A DNA stretch of 64,000 nucleotides from Bacillus sp. OV166 (GCF_900177675.1 NZ_FXWM01000001.1:3109001-3173000), one strand, 5' to 3'; shown: positions 1 through 8,768, numbered from the stretch's first letter. Made by a program: numbers and translations. The notes: generated by a model not told the origin, from the sequence alone.

Positions 1-87
1 TATTACGTAGTTGGGAAAGAGAATGGGGCATGACATTAAAATAAGGGCACAATATAAGAGATTAAATGAAATAAATTTGAATAGGTA

Positions 88-175
88 TTTAGCTAACGGG
101 TGCATGAGTTGAAGATCGGATGCCACTTTTAGTGGCTTTTTCTTCTTAAGCTAACGAAGCAGGTTAGTGCAATAA
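88..175 (+). repeat. Array element, full (copy 1)
   Basis: Module A (CTAACGGGTGC, then AGTTGAAG), module B (TGCCACTTTTAGTGGC plus T-run) and module C (CTAACGAAGCAGGTTAG) are all present. It lies 43 bases before the next gene. The sequence before it (1-87) shows no convincing gene. Confidence 0.85.
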
Positions 176-218
176 AAATGGTAATATAGAATGGAAAAAT
201 AAGGGGAGGCAATATTAA

Positions 219-764
219 ATGAGGATTAATCCAAAAGAATTTAATTATAATAATTTACGTTATTTTATAAGGTCTGCAATAGAAAATGATGCAAAAAATT
301 TGACAGAAGTTAGATTACAGATAGATGGCGAAACAGAAAATTTAGATAGAGAAAAGGGCGAGGCGTACATAGATGAATTAGGTTTTAAACAAATAATTAA
401 AGAAGATACCGAAAGTATTAATTCCCTATTTTTAGTGGCTGAAGTTAATGCAAGAATTGTAGGTTTTTCAAGATGCGAAGGAAACAAATTGAAGAGAACA
501 TCCCATAAAGTAGAATTTGGGGTCTGTGTATTAAAAGAATATTGGGGATATGGAATTGGAAAAAACTTATTAAAAGAAACAATTAATTGGGCAGATAAAA
601 ATGGAATTAAGAAAATAACTTTGAACGTTCTTGAAACCAACCATAAAGCGAAAATACTTTATGAAAACTACGGTTTTAAAGTGGAAGGTATTTTAAAAAA
701 GGACAAAATTCTTTCTGATGGTAATTACTATAATACAATATTGATGGGGAGATTTAATGGTTAA
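219..764 (+). CDS. GNAT family N-acetyltransferase
   Basis: The 181-residue protein has the GNAT fold: an acetyl-CoA binding stretch near residues 105-120 (EYWGYGIGKNLLKE, a variant of the R/QxxGxG/A pyrophosphate loop) and the C-terminal motif NHKAKILYENYGFKVEG. Such enzymes move an acetyl group from acetyl-CoA to an amine; the substrate cannot be read from sequence. ATG is preceded by AAGGGGAGG. It is a single-gene cassette between array copies 1 and 2. Acetyltransferases are also frequent cargo of integron cassettes (established knowledge). Confidence 0.85.
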   Translation: MRINPKEFNYNNLRYFIRSAIENDAKNLTEVRLQIDGETENLDREKGEAYIDELGFKQIIKEDTESINSLFLVAEVNARIVGFSRCEGNKLKRTSHKVEFGVCVLKEYWGYGIGKNLLKETINWADKNGIKKITLNVLETNHKAKILYENYGFKVEGILKKDKILSDGNYYNTILMGRFNG

Positions 765-793
765 AGATAAGGAAACAATTGACTTTCAAAATT

Positions 794-877
794 TATTCAA
801 CTAACGGGTGCTTATGTTTAACAGGGTTGCGGTAGCGGTTCTTTTTTCTTGTTCTACTAACGTGGCAGGATAGTAAG
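794..877 (+). repeat. Array element, full (copy 2)
   Basis: TTCAACTAACGGGTGC, a GGTTGCGGTAGCGGTTC stem with T-run, then CTAACGTGGCAGGATAG. Confidence 0.85.
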
Positions 878-949
878 TGTTTGACCTATATTACTTGTTT
901 TTTTTAAAGACAGCACCCGTTTAATAGGTGCTGCCTATTAGTTTTAAAA

Positions 950-1501
950 CTAATCTTCTAAATCTAAAAATTCTTGAGGGTTGTGTTCAATACACTTATT
1001 AATTTTGCTAATGGTTTGTGAGGAAATTTTATCAAGTAAGGCATAAAGTGATATGAAAGATGCTAGGAGTTCTTTATTCCGTTCTAGGTCTTCACGTTTA
1101 ACCGTAAAGTTCTCTAAAGTATCTGGATAATTATGTTGTTTTAGTGCTACTTCTACTCTTTCGAGGAGTGAAAGCATTGATTTATCATCGAAATACTTTA
1201 TACCAGATTTAATTGCTGACCAACTTCGAGGCTGAGCCATAAAATATGCACTCCACCAATAAAATTCGATAAGTGATTTACTTACGTGATTATAATAAGC
1301 ATAAAACATAAATAACGCTCGTTGACCTTCAGTTAGTTGCTCGTAAAATTGCTCTTTAATTTGGGAAACATTAGATGAACTTTGTTCAGCTACATTGTTT
1401 TTATAAATCTTAATAAGTGGCACAAAACAGCCTTGACTTAAGTTAGTATGTGTTAATAAATCGAAATCCTGCTTGTTCATTTTTACGAGCACATTTATCA
1501 C
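950..1501 (-). CDS. Hypothetical protein, leftward gene in cassette
   Basis: The 183-residue soluble protein is not recognised. It is rich in aromatic residues in the middle (FYWWSAYFMAQPRSWSAIK) and predicted mostly alpha-helical, without signal peptide or membrane span. It is transcribed opposite to most genes of the array and fills the interval between array copies 2 and 3 alone. A dyad GCACCCGTTTAATAGGTGC at 911-929 lies past its 3' end; one arm resembles an inverted piece of module A. The function is unknown; a role in transcription or toxin biology would be a guess. Confidence 0.65.
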   Translation of the reverse strand: MINVLVKMNKQDFDLLTHTNLSQGCFVPLIKIYKNNVAEQSSSNVSQIKEQFYEQLTEGQRALFMFYAYYNHVSKSLIEFYWWSAYFMAQPRSWSAIKSGIKYFDDKSMLSLLERVEVALKQHNYPDTLENFTVKREDLERNKELLASFISLYALLDKISSQTISKINKCIEHNPQEFLDLED

Positions 1502-1577
1502 CCCTTGCTACAAATTATACAATATTTGGAATGACAGAAGGTATCGAAATCTTTTGGTTTTATATGTTCAATTAAAG

Positions 1578-1626
1578 TTTGTGAAGATATGTACTTAAAG
1601 TAACGGGTGCTTATGTTTAACAAGTG
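1578..1626 (+). repeat. Array element, 5' part only, long lead-in (copy 3)
   Basis: Lead-in (TTTGTGAAGATATGTACTTAA) is cut here to its core TGTGAAGATATGTACTTAA, followed by GTAACGGGTGC. Modules B and C are missing; the next gene starts 29 bases later. Confidence 0.75.
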
Positions 1627-1654
1627 TTGGTTATGATTTTTGGAGGAACAAAAA

Positions 1655-2518
1655 ATGAATGACATAAAAGCTAGCCATTATATCAACGTTAGACATATTG
1701 CTGGTGCACAGGATGATTATAGAATTAGCGTCGATTTTGACGGAAATATTGTTTTATTAACAGAACAGAAAGTACAAGAAAGGTACTTGCATAAGGTATT
1801 TCATGTTGTAAATGGAAAAATAAATAAAATAGAACTCCCTTCGGTATTGGAAGCATTTGATTTTGTTCAACCTCTTGAGGAGAATTGGTTATTGGTTAGT
1901 GCAAGAACCGACAAGGAAGAGAGGTATATAAGGAACGGTACCTTATTTGATGTTCACGGAAATGTGTTAAAAACGTTCGAGTTTGATGATGCAATTCAAG
2001 ATTTGCAAACAACAAAGGATTCTGATATATGGGTAAGTTATTTCGATGAAAATATGGATTCAGGTTTAAGATGTTATGATAATGAAGGAGTCCGAACATT
2101 TGATTACGTCGATTTTGTCATTCAAACAGGGAGAAAAGTTCCATTCATAAGCGATTGTTATGCTTTAAATGTCACTTCTAAAGACACAAATATTTATTAT
2201 TATTCTGACTTTCCACTTGTTACATTAAATAAGACGGGTTATAAGATTATTCGTAATGTTCCTATCAAAGGAAGTCATGCATTTGCTATCTTAAATGATC
2301 TAGTTATGTTTAGTCATGGTTATGACCATAGGGCAGTGGTGTACTTGTATTCTTTAAGGGACAAGAGAAGAAAGAAATTTCAAACGGTAAATCAGATTGG
2401 AGAAGAACTGAAATATGATTATGCTGTTGGCAGAGGGAGCAAATTGTTCTTAGTTAAGGATGATGATGTTTACTTAATAGATATGGAAGATGAAAAGTTT
2501 GTGAAAGAATATACTTAA
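1655..2518 (+). CDS. Predicted beta-propeller-like protein
   Basis: The protein has about 287 residues and no signal peptide. It contains several short beta-rich blocks of the type 'DxDGNIVLL', 'GTLFDVHGNVLKTFE' and 'LFLVKDDDVYLIDME', typical of beta-propeller blades, but no named family is recognised. The start at ATG 1655 is chosen because GGAGG lies 7 bases upstream; an in-frame TTG at 1640 would place that site inside the gene. The last codons (KFVKEYT, stop) are supplied by the lead-in of the following array element (2498-2518). Confidence 0.7.
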   Translation: MNDIKASHYINVRHIAGAQDDYRISVDFDGNIVLLTEQKVQERYLHKVFHVVNGKINKIELPSVLEAFDFVQPLEENWLLVSARTDKEERYIRNGTLFDVHGNVLKTFEFDDAIQDLQTTKDSDIWVSYFDENMDSGLRCYDNEGVRTFDYVDFVIQTGRKVPFISDCYALNVTSKDTNIYYYSDFPLVTLNKTGYKIIRNVPIKGSHAFAILNDLVMFSHGYDHRAVVYLYSLRDKRRKKFQTVNQIGEELKYDYAVGRGSKLFLVKDDDVYLIDMEDEKFVKEYT

Positions 2519-2605
2519 AGTAACGGGGGCAAGAGTTAAAGAACGGGGATTGCTACGGCGATCCTTTTTTGTTATTGAGCTAACGAAAGCAGATTAGTTG
2601 AATAA
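2498..2605 (+). repeat. Array element, full, long lead-in (copy 4)
   Basis: TTTGTGAAAGAATATACTTAA lead-in overlaps the upstream stop codon. Module B is GGATTGCTACGGCGATCC plus T-run; module C is CTAACGAAAGCAGATTAG. Confidence 0.85.
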
Positions 2606-2644
2606 CTTACAGGAGAAATTGTATTTTTGGGAGATGACTTTTTG

Positions 2645-2968
2645 ATGTTAAAAGATGTTTGTAAATGCGAATTTACTAATTCATTTAAACTAGAAGCGGA
2701 TTTTGTGGCTGACCCTATTTGGTGCAACGTATGTGGCTGGAATCTTGATATAGAGGATTTCCCTTTATCAGATAAATTACGGGAAGAACTATTGCAATGG
2801 GTATCGGAATATGGTAAATGGATTGATTTAGAAACCGATTCATTAAAGGAAAATGGATTAAAACAACAGAAAAATCACAATGAAAAAGGGTTGCAATTAT
2901 TCCAAGAAGTGAAGAAACAGCTAGGAGAAAAATATCCAATCATATTTGTTCCATCCGCACCATATTGA
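2645..2968 (+). CDS. Small zinc-ribbon-like protein
   Basis: The protein has 107 residues from ATG 2645; a TTG start at 2627 would add six residues. Cysteines at about positions 6, 8, 27 and 30 (VCKC and WCNVCGW) form a CxC/CxxC pair that suggests a zinc ribbon. The rest is charged and helical. No family is recognised with certainty; Bacillus has many such small uncharacterised proteins. It is a single-gene cassette between copies 4 and 5. Confidence 0.65.
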   Translation: MLKDVCKCEFTNSFKLEADFVADPIWCNVCGWNLDIEDFPLSDKLREELLQWVSEYGKWIDLETDSLKENGLKQQKNHNEKGLQLFQEVKKQLGEKYPIIFVPSAPY

Positions 2969-2987
2969 AAAATAATTGGAATTGAAT

Positions 2988-3088
2988 TTCTTCTTATTGA
3001 AGTAACGGGGTGCTTGAGTTAAAGAAGAGTTTGCGGCGGCAGGCTCTTTTTTTCTTATTGAAGTAACTGGCAGTTTAGTTCAATAAGA
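2988..3088 (+). repeat. Array element, full (copy 5)
   Basis: CTTATTGAAGTAACGGGGTGC, module B TTGCGGCGGCAGGCTC plus T-run, and module C GTAACTGGCAGTTTAG ending TTCAATAAG. Confidence 0.85.
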
Positions 3089-3134
3089 GGTGGTAAAATA
3101 CAAATAAAATAATCTGTATATTGGGATTGATTAA

Positions 3135-3596
3135 ATGGAAATAACATATGAGGTTTTGGATAAAGTATTTTTCAATGATGGAAGTCTAAGGGATATTTAT
3201 ATTGTTGACGTTAATTTAACCGATTGGCAAAAATTTTTTGAATGGATTCGCACTTCTACTTGGGATATTGTTTTTTACAAGGATGGACACATAACAGTGT
3301 ATGAAGAAACTGATGTTGCCCATTTTTTTGAGGAAAAGGAGAACCACCGTATTTTAATGTCTATTAACACCAATGGTGTTTTGATTAACTGCAATTTCTT
3401 TTCAGAAGACGAGATAGAATTCGATATTGACCCAAAAGAAGTTAAAAGTAGATCTGAGGCAAATGCTGTTTTTGAATTTATGAAAAATCTATCAAAGATT
3501 CTTGATAAAGAAAGTATTCTTACTGGAGAAAACTTACCTGAATATCCATTGGTTACAGTTAATCCAGATGGAACATTGATTATAAGTGCTTGTTGA
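3135..3596 (+). CDS. Hypothetical protein
   Basis: The 153-residue acidic protein is unrecognised: two alpha/beta segments, no membrane span, and a C-terminus reading TLIISAC. The stop codon TGA lies inside the array sequence CTTGTTGAACTAACGG, so the element supplies the end of the gene. ATG 3135 has only a weak ribosome binding site (GGGATTGATTAA). It could be an immunity-type or enzyme-accessory protein, but nothing in the sequence proves it. Confidence 0.6.
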   Translation: MEITYEVLDKVFFNDGSLRDIYIVDVNLTDWQKFFEWIRTSTWDIVFYKDGHITVYEETDVAHFFEEKENHRILMSINTNGVLINCNFFSEDEIEFDIDPKEVKSRSEANAVFEFMKNLSKILDKESILTGENLPEYPLVTVNPDGTLIISAC

Positions 3597-3623
3597 ACTA
3601 ACGGGGCAGGTTAGTTGAACAAG
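3589..3623 (+). repeat. Array element, module C only (copy 6)
   Basis: CTTGTTGAACTAAC pairs with GTTAGTTGAACAAG around GGGGCAG (one G:G mismatch). Modules A and B are absent, and the previous gene ends inside it. Confidence 0.8.
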
Positions 3624-3926
3624 GGAATCCCTATTCCGTCCGCTGACGCACAGAAACAGGAGAAAATCGCCGTTTTTGGGGTCGGGTTTCCTGATTCTGA
3701 TTATGCTAGGTATTTTTTCCACAAGAATGGCTGTCTCATGTGGTTTTGCTATTTCGCTATATCAACAACAAAAATACACACTATGTACGCAAGGGGGAAG
3801 TATAGTTGATTTGTAACATAAACTTTTGGCGGATGGCATTAAAAGGAAACAAATTAAAACATCAGGAATACTTAATATAAACAAACTGGTGAACCCTACT
3901 AGCGTGGTACTAGTAGGGCATGTAAT
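3624..3926. other. Interval without a supported gene; dyad at 3893-3917
   Basis: A short rightward reading frame starts in the array element (3615-3809), but it has no ribosome binding site and an unlikely composition, so it is not called. CCCTACTAGCGTGGTACTAGTAGGG at 3893-3917 is a strong hairpin and probably the terminator of the leftward small gene that follows. Confidence 0.5.
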
Positions 3927-4082
3927 TTATTGATTTAGTCCTTCATCAGTTACTATTGGGTTAATCTCATTCGTACTACCATTTTTATTTTTCTCATTTG
4001 TAGCATTTTGTGCCTCAAGTTGATTAAGCTGGTTTTTCACTGATTGTGAGTTTGTTAAATTATTTTGAATGTCTTTTTTCAT
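3927..4082 (-). CDS. Small Asn/Gln-rich protein (51 aa)
   Basis: On the minus strand, AAAGGAGG is followed by ATG (4082) and a 51-codon frame ending TAA at 3927. The product starts MKKDIQNNLTNSQSVKNQ, is hydrophilic and Asn/Gln-rich, and has no membrane span. The good ribosome binding site and the downstream hairpin support a real gene. The composition recalls small acid-soluble or spore-associated peptides, but no family is recognised. Confidence 0.65.
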   Translation of the reverse strand: MKKDIQNNLTNSQSVKNQLNQLEAQNATNEKNKNGSTNEINPIVTDEGLNQ

Positions 4083-4205
4083 TTATCCATTACCTCCTTT
4101 CCTAATTAGGTTTAGAAGACCAATCCAATTTTATTCAGGTTATAATTTTGAAATTTCCAGAGATATAAACAGTTTTTCGAACAGGAAAGTGGTTGCTATG
4201 GAGAG

Positions 4206-4300
4206 ATTGTGAAACATTGTACTTTCACTAACGGGTAGCGATGCTTCAAGAAGGATCACCTTACCTTATTGAAGTAACATGGCAGGTTAGTAAAAAAAGG
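4206..4300 (+). repeat. Array element, long lead-in, irregular module B (copy 7)
   Basis: ATTGTGAAACATTGTACTTTCA lead-in region, CTAACGGGTAGC, then CTTATTGAAGTAACATGGCAGGTTAG. The flanking stretches 4083-4205 and 4301-4440 show no gene. Confidence 0.75.
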
Positions 4301-4440
4301 AATCAATTTTGGAGAACATTACTGAAGGTCAAAGCACGATTAAGTTTCTATCGAGGAGGCTTTGAAGACTGAAAAGTGGTGATGATTATAGCCTTCTCAA
4401 ATGGAAATAATGACCTTTAATTCCTTAATCAATTCCCCTT

Positions 4441-4944
4441 CTATTTTCCTTTATTATGAATGAAGTTTTTCATAAGAATCTTGAACACAATAACAGTCAA
4501 CGATTGAGTGAACACATAGACAAGGAATGAATAACGAAGTTCCCACCCTTTATATTGGAAAACCCGAAAGGTAATAGATAGAGCTTCGAAAGCAGTCCCG
4601 AATAAAGACCAACACAAAATATAAAAAGGGATTAACAACCCTTTAATCTTAAGCTTGTCGTAGAGATAAATGAACAGGTATCCACTAATAGGATACATGC
4701 CCCAGGTTGGAATCTCCGATATGGTCAGCCCTGGATTTATGTTTGAGTCGTATAAATCCATTGGTGGGACCCCAATTGTTTCGTCTAAACCCAACGAAAG
4801 TGCCAAACTCATTTTCATAATAAGTGCTGAAACAACTTTGGGTAAACGTTGTGGCAAACAATATACTATAAGACATCCCATGAGAAATACAAAAATACTA
4901 AACCATACGTTAATATTTGAAATTAAATACATGCTAAATCCCAT
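4441..4944 (-). CDS. CBO0543-like integral membrane protein
   Basis: The protein has about 168 residues and five predicted membrane segments (for example WFSIFVFLMGCLIVYCLP near the N-terminus and YSFLVYVFTQSLTVIVFKIL near the C-terminus). The pattern of aromatic and proline residues resembles the uncharacterised CBO0543 family of Firmicutes. It overlaps the upstream leftward gene by a few bases, so the two are probably translationally coupled. The exact start is uncertain: GTG 4947, ATG 4944 or ATG 4932. Confidence 0.65.
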   Translation of the reverse strand: MGFSMYLISNINVWFSIFVFLMGCLIVYCLPQRLPKVVSALIMKMSLALSLGLDETIGVPPMDLYDSNINPGLTISEIPTWGMYPISGYLFIYLYDKLKIKGLLIPFYILCWSLFGTAFEALSITFRVFQYKGWELRYSFLVYVFTQSLTVIVFKILMKNFIHNKGK

Positions 4945-5401
4945 CACTCCGTATAAGTAATCGAATCATCCAAACGGAACATAATGCCATAATCAAAACA
5001 ATGGATTTAAAAGGTATGTACCAAAGTAGTCCAACTGAAACAAAACGAGCAACATCTAATACGTGGAAGGTCCAGCCCCCTAAAAAAAGAACTCCAAGGG
5101 TTGCAATATAACATATGAGTCTAACGATAAGGTGTTTCAACAGGAGAACCTTATCAAGAATCCAAGTAATAATAAGAGGGTTTAATATAAGAGACCATGT
5201 TATTCGGACTAAGGCTAATTCCTTGCTATCTGGTACAGTAATCCAATGTTTATTAACAAGGAAATAAGTGTAAACAAGGGCATTAACCGCTGTTACCGTA
5301 AACCAAATCGATAATAGTTCAAATAGGTGAAGATGTTTGGTTTTTACACAGAATGCGATTAATAATAGAACAGAAAACGAAACCACCAATACCATTACCA
5401 T
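4934..5401 (-). CDS. Integral membrane protein, partner of the gene at 4441
   Basis: The 155-residue protein has four to five predicted membrane helices and ends in a short basic tail (MIRLLIRSDGI). ATG 5401 is preceded by GGAAAGG on the minus strand. It overlaps the following gene, suggesting a two-gene operon. No enzymatic motif is visible and the function is unknown. The interval 5402-5540 upstream holds no further gene. Confidence 0.65.
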   Translation of the reverse strand: MVMVLVVSFSVLLLIAFCVKTKHLHLFELLSIWFTVTAVNALVYTYFLVNKHWITVPDSKELALVRITWSLILNPLIITWILDKVLLLKHLIVRLICYIATLGVLFLGGWTFHVLDVARFVSVGLLWYIPFKSIVLIMALCSVWMIRLLIRSDGI

Positions 5402-5540
5402 ACAAAGAGTACCTTTCCATTGAAAATTAGTTATTGTCTAAATAAAATATTACTATTTATTATTTTTATAAAAACAATTTTACATACACTGCTGTTTAAA
5501 GGATTTTGGAAAGTTATGATGTTTTTAGAATGCTACATAG

Positions 5541-5564
5541 TTTGTGAATCATTTCACTTAAACT
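5541..5564 (+). repeat. Array element lead-in interrupted by IS#1 (copy 8)
   Basis: TTTGTGAATCATTTCACTTA then AACT. The array sequence stops exactly after CT, where the IS110-family element begins. AACGGG resumes at 7157. Confidence 0.8.
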
Positions 5565-5683
5565 ACCATGAAAACTAACTTCTGAAATGTTGGAAAATGG
5601 CAATACTAAAGAAGACGCAGCTCATTCTTTTTTTAAAAATATGGTAGCGCCGGATTCCTTTGATATTTAATGTGAATGATGGA

Positions 5684-6900
5684 TCAAGAAGCTTCTGTAA
5701 TTGTCACTGTATAGCCGAGACTTTCCAGTCTTCGAACTGAATGTCGTACAACGGATACTTGCTTTTGTTTATCGAAGTAGTCTTCGCCTAAGTCTACATA
5801 CATTTCTTTTCTCGTTAAAAGATAAAAAGCGATTCTTAATATGGCATGAGCGACGACAATGGCAGCTCTTTTTCTACCTTTTCGTGCTAGTGTTCGTCTA
5901 TATAATGCTCCAAGGTAGTTTTTGAGGCACCTACTGAATGAGCTGCTTCTGTTAAAGCAGATTTTAAATACTTGTTGCCCTTCTTGGATTTAGTTGATTT
6001 TCGTTTACCAGCACTTTCATTGTGTCCAGGCACGAGTGCAGCCCAAGAACATAATTGTGGTGCAGTTTGGAATTGTTTTTCAACATTGGTTCCAACTTCA
6101 GCAAGTATTTGTTCGGCCATTCTTTTGGCGATGCCAGGTATGGAATCAAGTCGTTCTATATCCTCCTGATGAGAGCTTACTCTCTGGGCAACCTCGTGAT
6201 CTAACTTTTCAATTCGTTCTGTCAGGAAGTCAATGTGAGTTAGAATCGTATTAAGCATCATGCGTTGATGAGGATTTACATAACCTTTAAGAGCGAGCTC
6301 AAGTTCGTCCTTCTTCTTTTTCATTGTACCTCGAGCGAAGTTTGATAGTTTCTCAGGGTCGTCTTCGCCATCTGCGATAGCGCGAAGCATATCCTTGGAT
6401 GAAACACCCATAATATCGGAAACCACAGAACCAAGTTTAATGTTTGCACCTTCTAGTACCTTTTGAATCCAATTATGTTGTCGTGCCCGTTCTTCAATAA
6501 TACTTCGACGGTAACGAACCAGTTCTCGCAGTTCTCGTTGATTTCGATTAGGAATGAAGCTTGCTTTTAGTAACCCATGGCGAAGAAGTTGGGCTATCCA
6601 TTCGGCATCTTTCACATCCGTTTTACGTCCAGGAACAGCTTTCATATGTTGCGCATTGACGACGAGAAACTCAATTTCCTCAGCTTCGATAAGATTTACA
6701 ATAGGTTTCCAGAACACACCTGTACTTTCCATTGCAACATGAGTACATCCATGTGACTTGATCCAATCTACTAATTTTACAAGAAATACTGTTTTCGTAG
6801 AAAACGTTTGAATCTCCTTTCCTTCTGGAGTCATAACACAGGCAGTAATGTTGTCCTTATGGACATCCATACCACAAACTCGTTCAATTATAACTTTCAT
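5684..6900 (-). pseudogene. IS110-family transposase, frameshifted near C-terminus
   Basis: The N-terminal DEDD domain is clear: GMDVHKD, AMESTGVFWKP and DVKDAEWIAQLL. The C-terminal Tnp_20 domain follows (DSIPGIAKRMAEQ, PGHNESAGKRKS with the expected serine). The frame ends early at 5887. Restoring one base in the A-run at 5919-5923 (minus strand) lets the frame continue as NYLGALYRRTLARKGRKRA... to a stop at 5684, the normal C-terminus of the family. A single-base deletion therefore probably inactivated it, unless programmed slippage or a sequencing error is involved. ATG 6900 is preferred because AAAGG lies upstream; a GTG or ATG farther upstream adds an unlikely extension. Confidence 0.85.
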
Positions 6901-7154
6901 TGAAACCATCCTTTCTATGGCTATAAAAATAGGAGGCTGGTGCAAAAACCAGAAAAAGGATTAATCTACCATGAGTGCTTCCCGTAAGGGAGCGACATTC
7001 TGTGATGCACCGTGGTCGTTGGAGTCAGACTAACGGATGGGCTCAATGGCACCATAGTTTATCGACCTTCCTCACCCAGCCATAGAAACAGTATTGACGG
7101 TTTTAATATGTTTTCATCCTCTGTGGTGCATCGCAATTTTGCGATGCATGATGA
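6901..7154 (-). ncRNA. Putative IS110 bridge (guide) RNA region of IS#1
   Basis: The 254-bp segment between element end and transposase start is structured, with several hairpins such as ATCGCAATTTTGCGAT at 7129-7144. On the plus strand 7028-7040 reads GACTAACGGATGG; its ACTAACGG equals the insertion target in the array element, with two more matching bases downstream. IS110-group elements carry a guide RNA here whose loops pair with target and donor DNA (established knowledge). Assigning this match to a guide loop is inference. Confidence 0.5.
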
Positions 7155-7243
7155 CTAACGGGCAGATTTGCGTAGCCGCATTAAAAAGCATTGGAACAAT
7201 CGTCTTGGAGAACGATCAAAGAATCATTTGAATAAGACAACGA

Positions 7244-7274
7244 AAAAGCCCATTCTCGCGAATGAGCTTTTTTA
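7244..7274. terminator. Terminator, probably bidirectional
   Basis: AAAAAGCCCATTCTCGCGAA pairs with the following AATGAGCTTTTTTA part. It ends the leftward beta-propeller gene. Confidence 0.75.
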
Positions 7275-7304
7275 TTTTCCCAAAATAACCGTCCCACCGT
7301 TCCG

Positions 7305-8732
7305 TTAAGACGCGGCCGGTTTGATGATGATCTTGTTAAAGTTGTTGGCGAAAAAGTGGACAAAGGCCATCGCTTCGGCCATGGCGCCCATGGCGTTGCT
7401 CGTGGACGTCAGCAGCGCGACCGTTTGCTGGCCGTTCGTGGCGTACGCGGTAAATTTGGAGTTCGCGGGCAAGCCCCGAACGTCGACGATGATTTCGTCG
7501 ATGCCCGGCATTGCGCGTACCTGGGCATGTCCGGTTCCCGTCGTGCCTTGCACGTCAAGGGTGAGGTACACGTTTTTCTGATTCAAGCCTTGCGAGCTGA
7601 GCCCCGTGCTGCTGCCAGGATCGGGGCGGGCGACGTAGACGAGCGCCATCGGGGATTGCCCGATCGGCAACGTTTGGATGACTTTCATCGTTTTCGTGTC
7701 GATGACGTCCATCGCGTCGGCATATTGCAATGCGACGTAAATGCGGGTGTTGTCCGGACTCGGCCAAATGCCATGCGGACCCCCGCCGGAGTTGTTGATG
7801 CGTGTCACGAGCGTCGGCGGGCCGCCGTTTGGCGAACGACGGTAAACGAGCGTCTGGTTCAAGTCGCCGACCGTAACGTACGCATAATTAATACCGTTAA
7901 CCGTGACGAAGTTTGGATGATTGGTTCGAGGTCCCGTGTCCATTACGGCTGCGACTTTGAACGTTTCGGCGTTTACGACCGTAGTCGTTTTGCCGTTGAT
8001 CGGCATGCCGAGCCAAATTTCCTTGCCGTCCGGGGAAACGGCCATATCCGAGGATCCGCCGGCGTCGGTCGGAATCGCGACGTGCTGAATGATCCGGCGT
8101 TTGGCCACGTCGACGACGTCGAGCGCGTCGGCGTGCAAGTGGTTGACATAGGCTAGCTTGCCATCCGGGCTGAACAAAATTTTCGAAGGCCCGTCCTCCG
8201 ATACGATGCGATCAACGACGCGATTTTGCCGCCAATCGACGATTGCAATGGTGTCCATGCCGCGTTCTGCAACCCACAGTTCGCGTCCGTCGGGGGAAAA
8301 AAAGCCTTCATGCGGCGCTCTCCCCAAGTAAACGGTGCTCAAAATTTTGTTCGTGGCGGTATCGAAAACGTACACGGAGTTGGTTGTCACGTTGATGACG
8401 CAAAGGTAGCGTCCGTCGCGGGAAAACCCGAGGCCGTGAACGTTAATTTCGCCGTGATACATCGCGCCCAGAACATCCTTGGTCGTGTCCATACGAACGC
8501 TACCGAGCGGAATCGTGCCGAGTACCGTGTTCGTTTTCGGATTTACGACGGTGACCGTGTTGGAGTCTTGGTCGGCGGTGTACACGCGGTCGTTATCCGA
8601 GATCGGCTGCGCGCCGGGCAGTGCCGGGGCTTGGATCGGCGCTTTTTTCGGATAGGCGACGGCTGAAGACTCCGCACCGAAGCTAATCGCGATCGTCAAC
8701 GTGAGCGCAAATGCTTTGCGGGTGAAAATCAT
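7305..8732 (-). CDS. Secreted YVTN/YncE-type beta-propeller protein, GC-rich
   Basis: The 475-residue protein has an N-terminal signal peptide (MIFTRKAFALTLTIAISFG...AVA). Seven or so blades follow, with repeats such as DRVYTADQDSNTVTVVNP, YVFDTATNKILSTVYLG, KILFSPDGKLAYVN and DVIDTKTMKVIQTLPIG. The pattern is that of the YncE/YVTN family of extracellular propellers. A separate C-terminal beta domain (about 385-475) ends in IIIKPAAS. AAGGAGGGGG precedes ATG 8732. The gene is far richer in G and C than its neighbours and lies between a full and a truncated IS#1, so it is probably foreign. The ligand is unknown. Confidence 0.85.
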   Translation of the reverse strand: MIFTRKAFALTLTIAISFGAESSAVAYPKKAPIQAPALPGAQPISDNDRVYTADQDSNTVTVVNPKTNTVLGTIPLGSVRMDTTKDVLGAMYHGEINVHGLGFSRDGRYLCVINVTTNSVYVFDTATNKILSTVYLGRAPHEGFFSPDGRELWVAERGMDTIAIVDWRQNRVVDRIVSEDGPSKILFSPDGKLAYVNHLHADALDVVDVAKRRIIQHVAIPTDAGGSSDMAVSPDGKEIWLGMPINGKTTTVVNAETFKVAAVMDTGPRTNHPNFVTVNGINYAYVTVGDLNQTLVYRRSPNGGPPTLVTRINNSGGGPHGIWPSPDNTRIYVALQYADAMDVIDTKTMKVIQTLPIGQSPMALVYVARPDPGSSTGLSSQGLNQKNVYLTLDVQGTTGTGHAQVRAMPGIDEIIVDVRGLPANSKFTAYATNGQQTVALLTSTSNAMGAMAEAMAFVHFFANNFNKIIIKPAAS

Positions 8733-8768
8733 GTGTAAATCCCCCTCCTTCTGCGGTGGTTTGTTTTG

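Larger units (their letters stand above)
5565..7154 (-). mobile_element. IS#1, IS110-family insertion sequence (about 1.59 kb)
   Basis: The element is delimited by array sequence on both sides: ...CACTTAAACT at its left and CTAACGGG at 7155-7162 on its right, giving a CT core dinucleotide at both junctions as is typical of IS110 elements. It has no terminal inverted repeats. The transposase reads leftward, with a 254-bp non-coding segment upstream of it and a short segment (about 119 bp) downstream. This arrangement fits the IS110 group, where the guide RNA lies upstream of the transposase. A truncated second copy lies at 8769-9092. Confidence 0.8.

Noticed and set aside
88-175. Element as a canonical IntI attC site
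   Set aside because: The 3' end GTTAGTT does not fit GTTRRRY and no IntI gene is present; it is therefore called attC-like only.
909-932. Inverted copy of module A as evidence for reversed elements
   Set aside because: Only GCACCCGTT matches; it is more simply a short hairpin. No convincing reversed full element was found.
3589-3809. Short rightward frame 3615-3809
   Set aside because: It starts inside module C, has no ribosome binding site and shows no credible protein pattern.
7356-8666. Long rightward frames opposite the propeller gene
   Set aside because: They are antisense shadows caused by the high GC content of the beta-propeller gene.
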